Assembly (NCBI GenBank): GCA_947475445.1
Contig: CANJLC010000004.1
Coordinates: 1 to 64,000 of the forward strand
Origin: Alphaproteobacteria bacterium
Lineage (GTDB): Bacteria; Pseudomonadota; Alphaproteobacteria; Micropepsales; Micropepsaceae
Direction of reading: 5' to 3'
Length of the DNA: 64,000 nt
Shown: in pieces, positions 16,782 to 25,641 of the stretch
Layout of the letters: the number at the start of each line of letters is the position of its first letter
Numbering within the stretch: position 1 is the stretch's first letter
Translations under genes and position numbers: made by a program
The notes under the pieces: generated by a model
What the model saw: the letters and a program-made list of their open reading frames with translations, nothing else
The model's database searches: none
What the model was told of the DNA's origin: nothing

Positions 16782-18205
16782 TGAAATCCCTTTTCCTCCA
16801 GGCTCCGTCCTTTGACGGCTATGACGGCGGCGCCGGCGCGCGCTACCAGATGAAGCGCGAGGTGAAGTCATTCTGGTTCCCCACCTGGCTGGCCCAGGCC
16901 GCCGTGATGGTGCCGGGCTCCAAGATCATTGACGCCCCGCCGCACAACACTTCCTTCAAGGACATTGAAGAAGACGTGAAGGCGCATGAGCTGATCGTCA
17001 TCCACACCTCAACACCCAGCTTCAAGTCGGACTGCCGCACGGCCGTGATGATCCGGGCCATCAACCCCAATGCCAAGATCGGCTTCATCGGCGCCAAGGT
17101 GGCGGTCGAGCCGGAGCAGAGCATGGCGGCTTGCCCCGCGCTCGATTTCGTCTGCCGCAACGAATATGAATTCACCATCCAGGAACTGGCCAGCGGCAAC
17201 GACTGGTCCACCATCAAGGGCCTGACCTGGCGCAATGAATCGGGCGAGATCGTCTCGAACCCCGAGCGCGAAATCCTGATGGACATGGACAAGCTGCCCT
17301 CGGTGCTGCCCGTCTACAAGCAACTCGACATCTCCAAATATTTCGGCGGCTACCTGCTGCACCCCTACATGTCCTGGTACACGGGCCGCGGCTGCAAGTC
17401 GCGCTGCACCTTCTGCCTGTGGCCCCAGACCATTGGCGGCCACAATTACCGCTTCAAGTCGATCGAGCGGGTGGTCGAGGAAGTGAAATATGTGAAAGAG
17501 AATTTCCCGCAGGTGAAGGAAATCTTCTTCGACGACGATACGCTGACCGACAATCATGACCGCGTGGAAAAACTGGCCGCCGAACTGGGCAAGCTGAACG
17601 TGGTGTGGTCGTGCAATGCCAAGGCGAATGTGCCGCGCAAGACGCTGGAAGCCATGAAGAAAGGCGGCCTGCGCTTGCTGCTGGTCGGTTATGAATCCGG
17701 CAACCAGCAGATCCTGCACAACATCAAGAAGGGCCTGCTGGTGCCTGTCGCCAAGCGCTTCGCCAGGGACTGCCACGATCTGGGCATTGTCGTGCACGGC
17801 ACCTTCATCCTGGGCCTGCCCGGCGAAACCCGCGAGACCATCCAGGAAACCCTGTCCTTCGCCAAGGAAGTCAATCCGCACACCATCCAGGTGTCGCTGG
17901 CGGCGCCCTATCCCGGCACCTTCCTTTACAAGCAGGCCAAGGAAAATGGCTGGTTCGCCAGCGACGTGGACCTTCTGACCGATGACGGCACGCAGATCGC
18001 GCCGCTCAACTATCCGCATCTGGGCCACACGGAAATCTTCGAGTCGGTGGAGACCTTCTACAAGAAGTTCTATTTCCGTCCCTCCAAGATCATGGAGATC
18101 GTGAAGGAGATGCTCACCTCGCGCGACATGATGGTGCGCCGCCTGCGCGAAGGGGTGGAGTTCTTCCAGTTCCTGCGCCATCGCGAAGACATGATCGTCT
18201 CCTAG
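16778..18205 (+). CDS. hpnJ: Hopanoid radical SAM protein HpnJ
   Basis: 475 residues. It has an N-terminal cobalamin-binding-like domain (about 1-160) and a radical SAM core with the cluster motif CKSRCTFC (CxxxCxxC) at about residues 207-214, a TYR-type C-terminal extension following. HpnJ is needed to turn the amino-sugar headgroup of bacteriohopanetetrol into the cyclitol ether. It overlaps hpnI by 4 bp and is followed after 3 bp by hpnK, so the three headgroup genes are one unit. Confidence 0.95.
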   Translation: MMKSLFLQAPSFDGYDGGAGARYQMKREVKSFWFPTWLAQAAVMVPGSKIIDAPPHNTSFKDIEEDVKAHELIVIHTSTPSFKSDCRTAVMIRAINPNAKIGFIGAKVAVEPEQSMAACPALDFVCRNEYEFTIQELASGNDWSTIKGLTWRNESGEIVSNPEREILMDMDKLPSVLPVYKQLDISKYFGGYLLHPYMSWYTGRGCKSRCTFCLWPQTIGGHNYRFKSIERVVEEVKYVKENFPQVKEIFFDDDTLTDNHDRVEKLAAELGKLNVVWSCNAKANVPRKTLEAMKKGGLRLLLVGYESGNQQILHNIKKGLLVPVAKRFARDCHDLGIVVHGTFILGLPGETRETIQETLSFAKEVNPHTIQVSLAAPYPGTFLYKQAKENGWFASDVDLLTDDGTQIAPLNYPHLGHTEIFESVETFYKKFYFRPSKIMEIVKEMLTSRDMMVRRLREGVEFFQFLRHREDMIVS

Positions 18206-18208
18206 GAC

Positions 18209-19051
18209 GTGAAGCAGCTTGTCATCACGGCGGATGACTTTGGCGCCGCCGAAGCAGTCAACATCGCTGTGGAGCGGACCCATGAAAATGGCATCCTCAC
18301 TGCCGCCAGCCTGATGGTGTCGGGCGCCGCCGCCAGTGATGCGGTACGCCGCGCCCGCGCGCTTGCGTCTTTGCGCGTTGGGTTGCACCTGGTGCTGGTG
18401 GATGGAAAGCCGATCCTGCCCGCTGCAAGCGTGCCTGCCCTTGTGGATGGGCGCGGCCATTTCCGCAATGACATGGCGCGGGCAGGGGCCGCCATGTTCT
18501 TTTTCCCCGCGGTGCGCCGCCAACTGGAAGCGGAGATCGCGGCCCAGTTCGAGGCTTTCGCCGCCACGGGACTCAAGCTCGACCATGTCAATGCGCACAA
18601 GCATTTCCATCTCCATCCCACCATCGCAGGCCTGATCCTCAAGATCGGCAGGCAATATGGATTGCGCGGGGCGCGCGTGCCGCTGGAGCCGCAATCCGTG
18701 CTGGGCAAAATCGAAATGCATGGCGCCTCCGGCACCGTGGCGCTGACCGCGCCCTTCGCGCGGATGTTGCGCAGCCGCTTTCGCCGCGCCGGCATCGCCG
18801 CTCCGGACCAGGTGTTCGGCCTGGCCTGGTCGGGGGCGATGACCGCGTCGCGGCTCGCCGGGCTGATAACCCATCTCCCCGAGGGGCTTTCGGAGATTTA
18901 TATGCACCCGGCCTTGGGCGAATATCCCGGCTCTGCGCCCGGGTATGGCTATGGCGCGGAAATGGCGGCTTTGACCGATCCGCGCATGAAAGAGCTGATT
19001 GCCGCAGGCGATATTCGTCTTGGCGGCTTTGGCGACTTTCCGGTACAATAG
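18209..19051 (+). CDS. hpnK: Hopanoid headgroup deacetylase HpnK (YdjC/ChbG family)
   Basis: 280 residues, GTG start (MKQLVITADDFGAA). The ITADDFG motif (Asp metal ligands), GLHLVLV and DHVNAHKHFHLHP are the YdjC/ChbG carbohydrate deacetylase signatures. In hopanoid synthesis HpnK removes the acetyl group from the GlcNAc added by HpnI, giving the glucosamine form used by HpnJ. It follows hpnJ by 3 bp. The 48-bp gap after it contains the ribosome binding site of the first ferritin-like gene. Confidence 0.94.
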   Translation: MKQLVITADDFGAAEAVNIAVERTHENGILTAASLMVSGAAASDAVRRARALASLRVGLHLVLVDGKPILPAASVPALVDGRGHFRNDMARAGAAMFFFPAVRRQLEAEIAAQFEAFAATGLKLDHVNAHKHFHLHPTIAGLILKIGRQYGLRGARVPLEPQSVLGKIEMHGASGTVALTAPFARMLRSRFRRAGIAAPDQVFGLAWSGAMTASRLAGLITHLPEGLSEIYMHPALGEYPGSAPGYGYGAEMAALTDPRMKELIAAGDIRLGGFGDFPVQ

Positions 19052-19099
19052 GGGCGGAGCGTTCCACGCTGAAATTTCAATACCTTAGGCAGCTTTCCC

Positions 19100-20008
19100 A
19101 TGAGCAGTCCGGCCTTCGCCATACCACCTGATTTGACTCGCGATACCGGCTTGTGGCCGGGCAACGGGCCGATCAAATTCGGCTCGGACGAGCACAAAAG
19201 GCTCTTCTGCAAGACGTTGCTTGATACCCACGATCCCTACAGGCCGGCAGTGCTCGACTGGCCCAAGCTGGGCGAGGAAGCCGAAAAACGCATCACAGCC
19301 CTGCCCATCTGGGACATCGCCGTTCAGACGGAAAACCGCGCCGGTCTGAATGTCTGCACCTATGCCGAAGGCGTGCCCGATCCCCTGCTGAAGAAAGCCA
19401 TCGAGCTGAACGGCTTCGAGGAACGCCGCCACCGCCATGTGCTGGCCAATTTGGTGGAGGCTTACGGCATCAAGCTGGCGCCGGAACCGGTTTACGAAAA
19501 GCCGAAAAATCCCGAATGGGCCTTCCTGGTCACCGGCTACAGCGAATGCATCGACAGCTTCTTCGCCTTCGGCCTGTTCAAGGCGGCCAAGGACACGGGC
19601 TATTTCCCGCCCGAGCTGGTGGAGACCTTTGATCCGGTGGTGAATGAGGAAGCGCGCCACATCCTGTTCTTCGTCAACTGGGTGGCCTGGCATCGCCGCA
19701 ACATGCCACTTTGGCGCCGTCCCTATTTCGAACTCAAGGTGCTCGCGGTCTGGATCTTCCTGGTCTATGAGCGCATGGGCATCGCTTCGGATGTCTCCAA
19801 TGGCCAGCAGGACAACAATTTCACCGTCAACGGCGCCGAGGCGCTGGGATCTGATGTCGATGTGGGCGAGCTGATCGCCTTGTGCGTGGGGGAAAATGAC
19901 CGCCGACTGGCGCCGTTCGACGCCCGGCTGAAGCGCCCGCGCTTCGTGCCCTTCCTGGCACGCATCGCGCTGAAATTCATCGGACCGAAAAAGAAAGTCG
20001 CAGCATGA
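19100..20008 (+). CDS. Ferritin-like diiron protein A in the hopanoid cluster
   Basis: 302 residues, predicted soluble. I recognise no named family beyond the ferritin-like four-helix fold. The diiron ligand pattern is complete: E78, E108-x2-H111, E149, E184-x2-H187, with the last site in the stretch NEEARHILFFVNW. Such a set fits an oxygenase, desaturase or oxidase better than an iron-storage protein. It lies between hpnK and hpnL on the same strand and overlaps its paralogue B by ATGA, so co-expression with hopanoid genes is very likely. Role in hopanoid or squalene oxidation is inference. Confidence 0.85.
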   Translation: MSSPAFAIPPDLTRDTGLWPGNGPIKFGSDEHKRLFCKTLLDTHDPYRPAVLDWPKLGEEAEKRITALPIWDIAVQTENRAGLNVCTYAEGVPDPLLKKAIELNGFEERRHRHVLANLVEAYGIKLAPEPVYEKPKNPEWAFLVTGYSECIDSFFAFGLFKAAKDTGYFPPELVETFDPVVNEEARHILFFVNWVAWHRRNMPLWRRPYFELKVLAVWIFLVYERMGIASDVSNGQQDNNFTVNGAEALGSDVDVGELIALCVGENDRRLAPFDARLKRPRFVPFLARIALKFIGPKKKVAA

Positions 20009-20853
20009 AAATCGGATCCCAGGAACATCGCGACGCTTTCTGCAGCCACTTCATGCGGACCTATACCGAGTTCGATCCGGACACGCTGCCCTGGCCGGAA
20101 CTGGACGAGGCCGCGCTGACGCGCCTCAAATCCGTCCCCTTCTGGGAAGAGGTCTTCTATACCGAGCGCAGGGCCGGGGCGATTGTCGCTGCCTTTACCG
20201 AGACCATCACCGACCCGGTGCTGAAAGAGGCGGTGGTGCTGCAGGGGCTGGAAGAAGCCCGCCACGCCAAGATGATCCGGGTGATGATCCAGAAATACAA
20301 TATCGACGCCGCCGAGCGTCCGCTGGAAGACGTTTCGGACAATGTCGAGACCCGGTTCAAGGATTTCGGCTTTGGCGAATGCATGGATTCCTTCCTGGGC
20401 TTCGGCGTTTTCAAGATCGCCATGCAGTCCCAATTCCTGCCCAAGGAGATGTTCTCCATCTTCGAAACCCTGATGTATGAGGAGACGCGGCACATCGTCT
20501 TCTTCGTCAACTGGATGGCCTATACCCAGGCGCGCAAGGGCTTCTTCGCCCGCCTGCTGCTGCCGCTGACCAGCTTTCGTTATTACATGCGCGCCTTGGG
20601 CCGCATGGTCGGCACCGCCAAGCGCGGCAAGGAGCTGAATGACGGCAAGGAATTCACCGCCACCCAGGCCAGTGTCTTCCTGGACGGATTCACCTTCCGC
20701 CGTTTCCTGGAAGATTGCTATTCCGAGAACCGCCGCCGCATGGGCGCGTTCGACGCGGAATTGCTGCGTCCCTCTTTCCTGCCCCAGCTGGCCGAAACTG
20801 CGCTGGGCGCCATGCGCCTGTGGAGCTTCCGCGCCAAGCCGCTGCCCGTCTGA
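20005..20853 (+). CDS. Ferritin-like diiron protein B in the hopanoid cluster
   Basis: 282 residues, a paralogue of the preceding protein: the same helices and the same ligands, E54, E84-x2-H87, E125, E160-x2-H163, with YEETRHIVFFVNW matching the A copy. It lacks the first 24 or so residues of A and has a somewhat longer C-terminal part. Both copies keep all ligands, so neither looks like a dead duplicate; they may form a heterodimer or act on successive intermediates. It overlaps A by 4 bp and is followed 5 bp later by hpnL. Function unknown. Confidence 0.85.
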   Translation: MKIGSQEHRDAFCSHFMRTYTEFDPDTLPWPELDEAALTRLKSVPFWEEVFYTERRAGAIVAAFTETITDPVLKEAVVLQGLEEARHAKMIRVMIQKYNIDAAERPLEDVSDNVETRFKDFGFGECMDSFLGFGVFKIAMQSQFLPKEMFSIFETLMYEETRHIVFFVNWMAYTQARKGFFARLLLPLTSFRYYMRALGRMVGTAKRGKELNDGKEFTATQASVFLDGFTFRRFLEDCYSENRRRMGAFDAELLRPSFLPQLAETALGAMRLWSFRAKPLPV

Positions 20854-20858
20854 CCCTT

Positions 20859-21836
20859 ATGAAATGGGGACCCAAGATCGGCGTCGGCGTTGCGCTGCTG
20901 GCGGGCCTGGTCGCTGCCATCTATGTGGTCTGGGTGATCGGCTTTGGCGCCGTGCTGTCCGCCATTGTCCGCGCCGGGTTCGGCGGGCTGGCGCTGCTGT
21001 GCCTCTATGCGCTGTCGGTGTTCATTTGGCTGGCCTATGCCTGGTACTTCCTGCTGCCCCCGGCGCAGCGGCGCTCCCTTCCTGATCTTTACATCGCACG
21101 GCTGGTGCGCGATTCCATTGCCGAGATTTCGCCCTTCTCGCCGGTGGGCGGCATGATGGCCGCCGCCCGGCTGATGATCCTGAAGGGCATGAATACCGCC
21201 TATGCCGCCGCCTCCATGGCGGCCGACGCCACCACCGAGGCCATGGCGCAAGTGGTCTTTCTCGCCTTTGGCCTGGGCTGGGGCTTTACGCAGTTCCAGC
21301 ATCTGCAGGGCAGCGGTCCGGTGACAAGGGCCATGGTCGCGGTGCTGCTGCTGGCGGTGCCGGGCATTGCGCTGCTGATATTCCTGCAGAAGCGCGGCGC
21401 CGCCTTTGCCGAGAAAATCGCGGCGCGCTTCTTCCCGCAGGTCCGCGAAGGCATTTCCTTCCACGCCGCGATTGAAGACCTTTATGATTCACCTTCCCGG
21501 CTGGCTGCATCGGCGGCGCTGCATCTGCTGGCCTGGATCGGGGCAGGCGGCGGCACCTATATCGCATTCCTGCTGGTGGGCGGAAAAATCACCCTGCTCA
21601 ACGCCATCGCGCTGGAAGCGCTTCTTTGCACCATCCGCAGCATCGCGGCCTTTGTCCCCGCCGCCATCGGCGTGCAGGAAGCCGGCTATGCCATGCTGGC
21701 GCCGCTGTTCGGCCTTCCCGCCGAAATGGGCGTGGCGGTGTCGCTGCTCAAGCGGGCGCGGGAAATCGTCCTGGGTGTGCCGGCCTTGCTCTATTGGCAG
21801 GCGGTGGAAAGCCGCAAGGTTTTCGTCAATGAGTGA
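20859..21836 (+). CDS. hpnL: Hopanoid-cluster membrane protein HpnL
   Basis: 325 residues of the lysylphosphatidylglycerol-synthase-like (UPF0104) transmembrane family, with about seven or eight hydrophobic segments and the typical LxxFVPAAIGVQEAGY stretch at about 270. HpnL genes co-occur with hopanoid synthesis; the protein is thought to be a membrane transporter or flippase component, not proven. I take ATG 20859 (MKWGPKIGVG), directly after the previous gene; a longer in-frame extension overlaps that gene and is an artefact. The end overlaps hpnA by 8 bp. Confidence 0.9.
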   Translation: MKWGPKIGVGVALLAGLVAAIYVVWVIGFGAVLSAIVRAGFGGLALLCLYALSVFIWLAYAWYFLLPPAQRRSLPDLYIARLVRDSIAEISPFSPVGGMMAAARLMILKGMNTAYAAASMAADATTEAMAQVVFLAFGLGWGFTQFQHLQGSGPVTRAMVAVLLLAVPGIALLIFLQKRGAAFAEKIAARFFPQVREGISFHAAIEDLYDSPSRLAASAALHLLAWIGAGGGTYIAFLLVGGKITLLNAIALEALLCTIRSIAAFVPAAIGVQEAGYAMLAPLFGLPAEMGVAVSLLKRAREIVLGVPALLYWQAVESRKVFVNE

Positions 21837-22821
21837 CACGCTATTGGTGACAGGCGCTTCAGGGTTTGTTGGCGCTGCCGTGGCAAGGGCTGCCGTGGCG
21901 CGGGGCTTTAAGACCCGGGTGCTGATGCGGCCCACCGCTTCGCGCGCCAATGTCGAAGGCCTGGACGTCGAGATTGTTTCCGGCGACATGCGCGACACCG
22001 CCTCCATGACGGACGCCTTGCAGGGCGTGCGTTATTTTTTCCACGTCGCAGCCGATTACCGTCTGTGGGCGCGGGATCCGGGCGAGATTGAGCGCAACAA
22101 TCTGCAGGGCGCCCGCGCCACCATGCAGGCAGCCTTGGCGGCGGGCGTCGAGCGGGTGGTCTATACGTCTTCCGTTGCCGCCCTGAAGCCGGGCGATGGC
22201 CAGGCGGTGGATGAAACTTCGCGCCACTCGCCCCAAAGCGTGATCGGCGCCTACAAGCGCAGCAAGCTGGTGGCAGAACGTGAAGTCGAACGCATGATCG
22301 CGCAGGAAAAACTTCCCGCCGTGATCGTGGCGCCGTCCACGCCCATTGGCGCGCGCGACATCAAGCCCACGCCCACCGGCCGCATCATTGTCGAAGCTGC
22401 CACGGGAAAGATTCCCGCCTTTGTGGATACGGGCCTCAACCTGGTGCATGTCGACGATGTCGCGGAAGGTCATTTTCTGGCGCTGGAAAAAGGCGTGATC
22501 GGCGAGAATTACATATTGGGCGGCGAGGATGTCAGCCTCCAAACCATGCTGGCCGACATCGCGCAAATGACGGGCCGCCGCGCGCCCACCCTCACGCTGC
22601 CGCGCGCGCCCCTGTTCCCCCTGGCCTGGGGCGCGGAAATGGTGGCACGCCTTACCGGCAAGGAGCCGTTCCTCACGGCGGATGCCTTGCGCATGTCGCG
22701 CTACCGGATGTTTTTCTCCTCGGCCAAGGCGAAGGCGCAACTGGGCTACCAGGCGCGTCCCTATCGTGAAGGCCTTGGCGATGCGCTGGGATGGTTTTCC
22801 GCCAACGGGTACCTCAAATGA
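21829..22821 (+). CDS. hpnA: Hopanoid-associated sugar epimerase HpnA
   Basis: 330 residues of the extended short-chain dehydrogenase family. It has the NAD-binding LLVTGASGFVGAAVA at residues 4-18 and the catalytic Y-x3-K in AYKRSKLVAE at about 142-146. It is the NAD-dependent epimerase/dehydratase found in hopanoid clusters; its sugar substrate is not established. The start ATGAGTGAC lies inside the hpnL end (8-bp overlap), and the stop overlaps the hpnB start. The long upstream extension of the frame belongs to hpnL in another frame. Confidence 0.94.
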   Translation: MSDTLLVTGASGFVGAAVARAAVARGFKTRVLMRPTASRANVEGLDVEIVSGDMRDTASMTDALQGVRYFFHVAADYRLWARDPGEIERNNLQGARATMQAALAAGVERVVYTSSVAALKPGDGQAVDETSRHSPQSVIGAYKRSKLVAEREVERMIAQEKLPAVIVAPSTPIGARDIKPTPTGRIIVEAATGKIPAFVDTGLNLVHVDDVAEGHFLALEKGVIGENYILGGEDVSLQTMLADIAQMTGRRAPTLTLPRAPLFPLAWGAEMVARLTGKEPFLTADALRMSRYRMFFSSAKAKAQLGYQARPYREGLGDALGWFSANGYLK

Positions 22822-23957
22822 TCGAGGCCGTGCTGCTGGGATTCCTGCCGCTGGCAATCTGGCTTTATCTGCTGCTGGGCCGCGATGGGTTCTGGCGAAT
22901 GAATGAGCGCGATACGCGGGACGTTCCGCCGATGCCCGCAACCTGGCCGCCGGTGGTGGCCGTGGTGCCGGCCCGCAACGAAGCGGACGTGATTGCGCAA
23001 AGCATCGGCAGCCTTTTGATGCAGGATTATCAGGGTGATTTTCGCATCATGCTGGTGGATGACCAGTCGGATGACGGTACCGGCGACCTGGTCCGCTCCC
23101 TGGGTTCCGGCAGGCTCACTGTCATCGGCGGCGCCCCGCGGCCGCCGGGCTGGACCGGCAAGCTCTGGGCGATGAAGCAGGGTGTGGCGCAGGCTTCCAG
23201 CCTCGCACCGGAATTTCTCTGGCTGACCGATGCCGATATCGCCCACGCGCCCGACAATCTCACCCAACTGGTGGCGCGGGCGCAGAGCGGCAACAAGGCG
23301 ATGGTTTCGCTGATGGCGCGCCTGTCCTGCCGCACCGGGCCTGAGCATTTCCTGATTCCCGCTTTTGTGTTTTTCTTCGACATGCTGTTTCCCTTCGGCG
23401 CAGTGAACAATCCGGCCGGTCCCGTGGCGGCGGCGGCGGGCGGCTGCATGCTGGCGCGGCGAAGCGCATTGGAGGCCGCTGGCGGTATCGACTCCATCCG
23501 CCACAACATCATTGACGATTGCGCCCTGGCGCGCGCGATGAAGGCGCAAGGCCCGATCTGGCTGGGCCTGACGGACCGATCTGTCTCGCTGCGCCCCTAT
23601 GAGCGTCTGTCCGACATCCGCCACATGGTGTCGCGCAGCGCCTATGCCCAGCTGGGTTATTCGCCCCTGGCCCTGGCCGGGACATTGCTGGGGCTTTTCC
23701 TGGTCTATATTGCGCCGGTGCTGGTGGCCCTGTTCGCATGGAATTATGTCCAGATGGCGGGTTGGGCCGCCTGGATCATCATGGCGGCGATGTTCCAGCC
23801 CATACTGCGTTTCTATCGCCTGTCGCCGCTTTGGGGTTTCGCCTTGCCGCTGATCGGGGCTTTCTATGCCGGCTTCACCCTGGATTCGGCCATCCAGTAC
23901 TGGTCGGGCAAGGGCGGCATGTGGAAGGGCCGGGCGCAAGCCGGCGAAAAGGCATGA
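22818..23957 (+). CDS. hpnB: Hopene-associated glycosyltransferase HpnB
   Basis: 379 residues from ATG 22818 (MIEAVLLGFLP). It is a family-2 membrane glycosyltransferase with an N-terminal hydrophobic helix, VAVVPARNEADVI at about 46-58, the metal motif LTDADIAH, and QxxRW-like positions replaced by DDCALARAMK. C-terminal membrane segments lie near 290-355. It co-occurs with hopanoid genes, but no acceptor has been proven. ATGA overlaps on both sides (hpnA and hpnC) place it in the main operon. Confidence 0.93.
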   Translation: MIEAVLLGFLPLAIWLYLLLGRDGFWRMNERDTRDVPPMPATWPPVVAVVPARNEADVIAQSIGSLLMQDYQGDFRIMLVDDQSDDGTGDLVRSLGSGRLTVIGGAPRPPGWTGKLWAMKQGVAQASSLAPEFLWLTDADIAHAPDNLTQLVARAQSGNKAMVSLMARLSCRTGPEHFLIPAFVFFFDMLFPFGAVNNPAGPVAAAAGGCMLARRSALEAAGGIDSIRHNIIDDCALARAMKAQGPIWLGLTDRSVSLRPYERLSDIRHMVSRSAYAQLGYSPLALAGTLLGLFLVYIAPVLVALFAWNYVQMAGWAAWIIMAAMFQPILRFYRLSPLWGFALPLIGAFYAGFTLDSAIQYWSGKGGMWKGRAQAGEKA

Positions 23958-24799
23958 GCGGCGAAGGGCTTCAATCCGGCAAGGATCACACCAAGGAAAA
24001 TTTCCCCGTCGCCTCGTTCCTGATTGCGCCGCGGCACCGTGCGCCGGTGATGGCCTTCTACAATTTCGTGCGCTTCGCCGACGACATCGCCGATCACCCC
24101 GCCGCCGCGCCTTCCGAAAAACTGCGCTTGCTGGAAGAAATGCGCGCCACGCTGGTGGGGGAAAGCGATGCCTCGCCCGAAGGCGTGGCGCTGCGCACGA
24201 TTTTGAAAGAGCGAAATCTTTCGCCGGTCCACGCCCTTGACCTGCTGGAAGCCTTCCGCCGCGATGTGACCAAGCTGCGATACCAGGACTGGGATGACCT
24301 GCTGGATTATTGCCGTTATTCGGCCATGCCGGTGGGGCGCTTTGTGCTGGATGTGCATGGCGAGAGCCAAACGACCTGGCCGGCCAATGACGCGCTGTGC
24401 GCCGCACTTCAAATCATCAACCACCTGCAGGATTGCGCCAAGGATTACCGTGAACTGAACCGAGTCTACATTCCCGAAGCCCTGCTGGCCGGGGCTGGCA
24501 TGGACGCCCTGGCCCAGCCCAAGGCCAGCCCCGCCCTCCTGGCGGTGATTGCCGGATTGGCGCGGAAAAATGCGCTTTTGCTTGGGGAATCGGCTGTCTT
24601 TGCGCGGCAGATCCGGGACACAAGGCTTGCCTTGGAAGTCGATCTCATTCAAACCCTCGCCGAAGATTTGAACGCCAAATTGACCCGCCGCGATCCCTTG
24701 TCCCAGACCGTGCACCATTCCAAATTCAACGTTGCGGCGCTGTTCCTGGCGCGGCTGCCGGTCTTTGCTTTTCGCCGCCTGACCATGAGCGCGCCATGA
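23954..24799 (+). CDS. hpnC: Squalene synthesis protein HpnC (hydroxysqualene synthase)
   Basis: 281 residues of the squalene/phytoene synthase superfamily. With HpnD and HpnE it makes squalene from farnesyl diphosphate: HpnC converts presqualene diphosphate to hydroxysqualene. The first Asp-rich motif is FADDIADH (about 37-44); the second region reads HLQDCAKDY. Start at 23954 (MSGEGLQSGK), overlapping the hpnB stop. The order hpnC-hpnD-hpnE is the standard bacterial three-gene squalene route. Confidence 0.95.
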   Translation: MSGEGLQSGKDHTKENFPVASFLIAPRHRAPVMAFYNFVRFADDIADHPAAAPSEKLRLLEEMRATLVGESDASPEGVALRTILKERNLSPVHALDLLEAFRRDVTKLRYQDWDDLLDYCRYSAMPVGRFVLDVHGESQTTWPANDALCAALQIINHLQDCAKDYRELNRVYIPEALLAGAGMDALAQPKASPALLAVIAGLARKNALLLGESAVFARQIRDTRLALEVDLIQTLAEDLNAKLTRRDPLSQTVHHSKFNVAALFLARLPVFAFRRLTMSAP

Positions 24800-25641
24800 C
24801 CGAGACCATGCACGCGCCGCAATCCAAGGCGGTCAAGAAGAAAGCCAGCGGCAGTTCCTTCTATACCGCCATGCGCCTGATGCCGAAAAGCGAGCGCGAC
24901 GCCATGTTCGCGATCTATGCTTTTTGCCGCAAGGTGGACGACATCGCCGATGACGGAATCGGCACGCGGCCCGAGCGCCATGAGAAACTGGAAAGCTGGC
25001 GCGCCGACCTGGACGCGCTGTATGCAGGATCGCCGCCGCCGCGCGCCGCCTTCCTGGCCGCGGCCGTGGCGCAATATGGCCTGCGCAAGGAAGACTTCCG
25101 CACCATCCTGGACGGCATGGACATGGATGTGACGGAGGATATCGTCGCGCCCGACCTGCCCACGCTGGATTTGTATTGCGAGCGCGTCGCCAGCGCCGTG
25201 GGTCGCCTGTCCATCAAGGTGTTCGGTATGGAGGAAGAGCCCGGTTTCAAGCTGGCGCATCATCTGGGGCGCGCCTTGCAGCTGACCAATATCCTGCGCG
25301 ACATTGACGAAGATGCCGATATCGGCCGGCTGTATTTGCCGCGGGAATATCTTTTCGCGGCGGGCTTCAAGTCGCTCGACCCCAGGATGGTGGTGTCCGA
25401 CCCGCGCATCGACACGGTCTGCCGCCAGGTGGCGGCGCTGGCGCATGATCACTATGACAAGGCGCAGGCCGTCCTGACGGCAAAGCCCAAGGGCCGCATC
25501 GCAACGCCTTGGCTGATGGGCGCGGTCTATTCCGAAATCCTCAGCGCCACGGAAGCGGCAGGCTTCGCGCCGCCCCGCCGCCGCGTTTCGCTGGGCAAGG
25601 GCAAGCTCCTGTCGCTGGTGCTGCGCTCCAAATTCTTATGA
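24796..25641 (+). CDS. hpnD: Presqualene diphosphate synthase HpnD
   Basis: 281 residues. It condenses two farnesyl diphosphates head to head to presqualene diphosphate. Both Asp-rich motifs are clear: RKVDDIADD (about 50-58) and LRDIDEDAD (about 170-178). It is closer to phytoene synthases than HpnC is. It overlaps hpnC and hpnE by 4 bp each. Confidence 0.96.
   Translation: MTETMHAPQSKAVKKKASGSSFYTAMRLMPKSERDAMFAIYAFCRKVDDIADDGIGTRPERHEKLESWRADLDALYAGSPPPRAAFLAAAVAQYGLRKEDFRTILDGMDMDVTEDIVAPDLPTLDLYCERVASAVGRLSIKVFGMEEEPGFKLAHHLGRALQLTNILRDIDEDADIGRLYLPREYLFAAGFKSLDPRMVVSDPRIDTVCRQVAALAHDHYDKAQAVLTAKPKGRIATPWLMGAVYSEILSATEAAGFAPPRRRVSLGKGKLLSLVLRSKFL

Noticed and set aside
17009-19048. 679-codon minus-strand frame opposite hpnJ and hpnK
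   Set aside because: Antisense to two motif-complete genes, no start with a ribosome binding site, no domain.
23954-25641. hpnC and hpnD considered as one duplicated phytoene synthase
   Set aside because: The two differ in Asp-rich motifs and match the separate HpnC and HpnD types, with hpnE following in the standard order.
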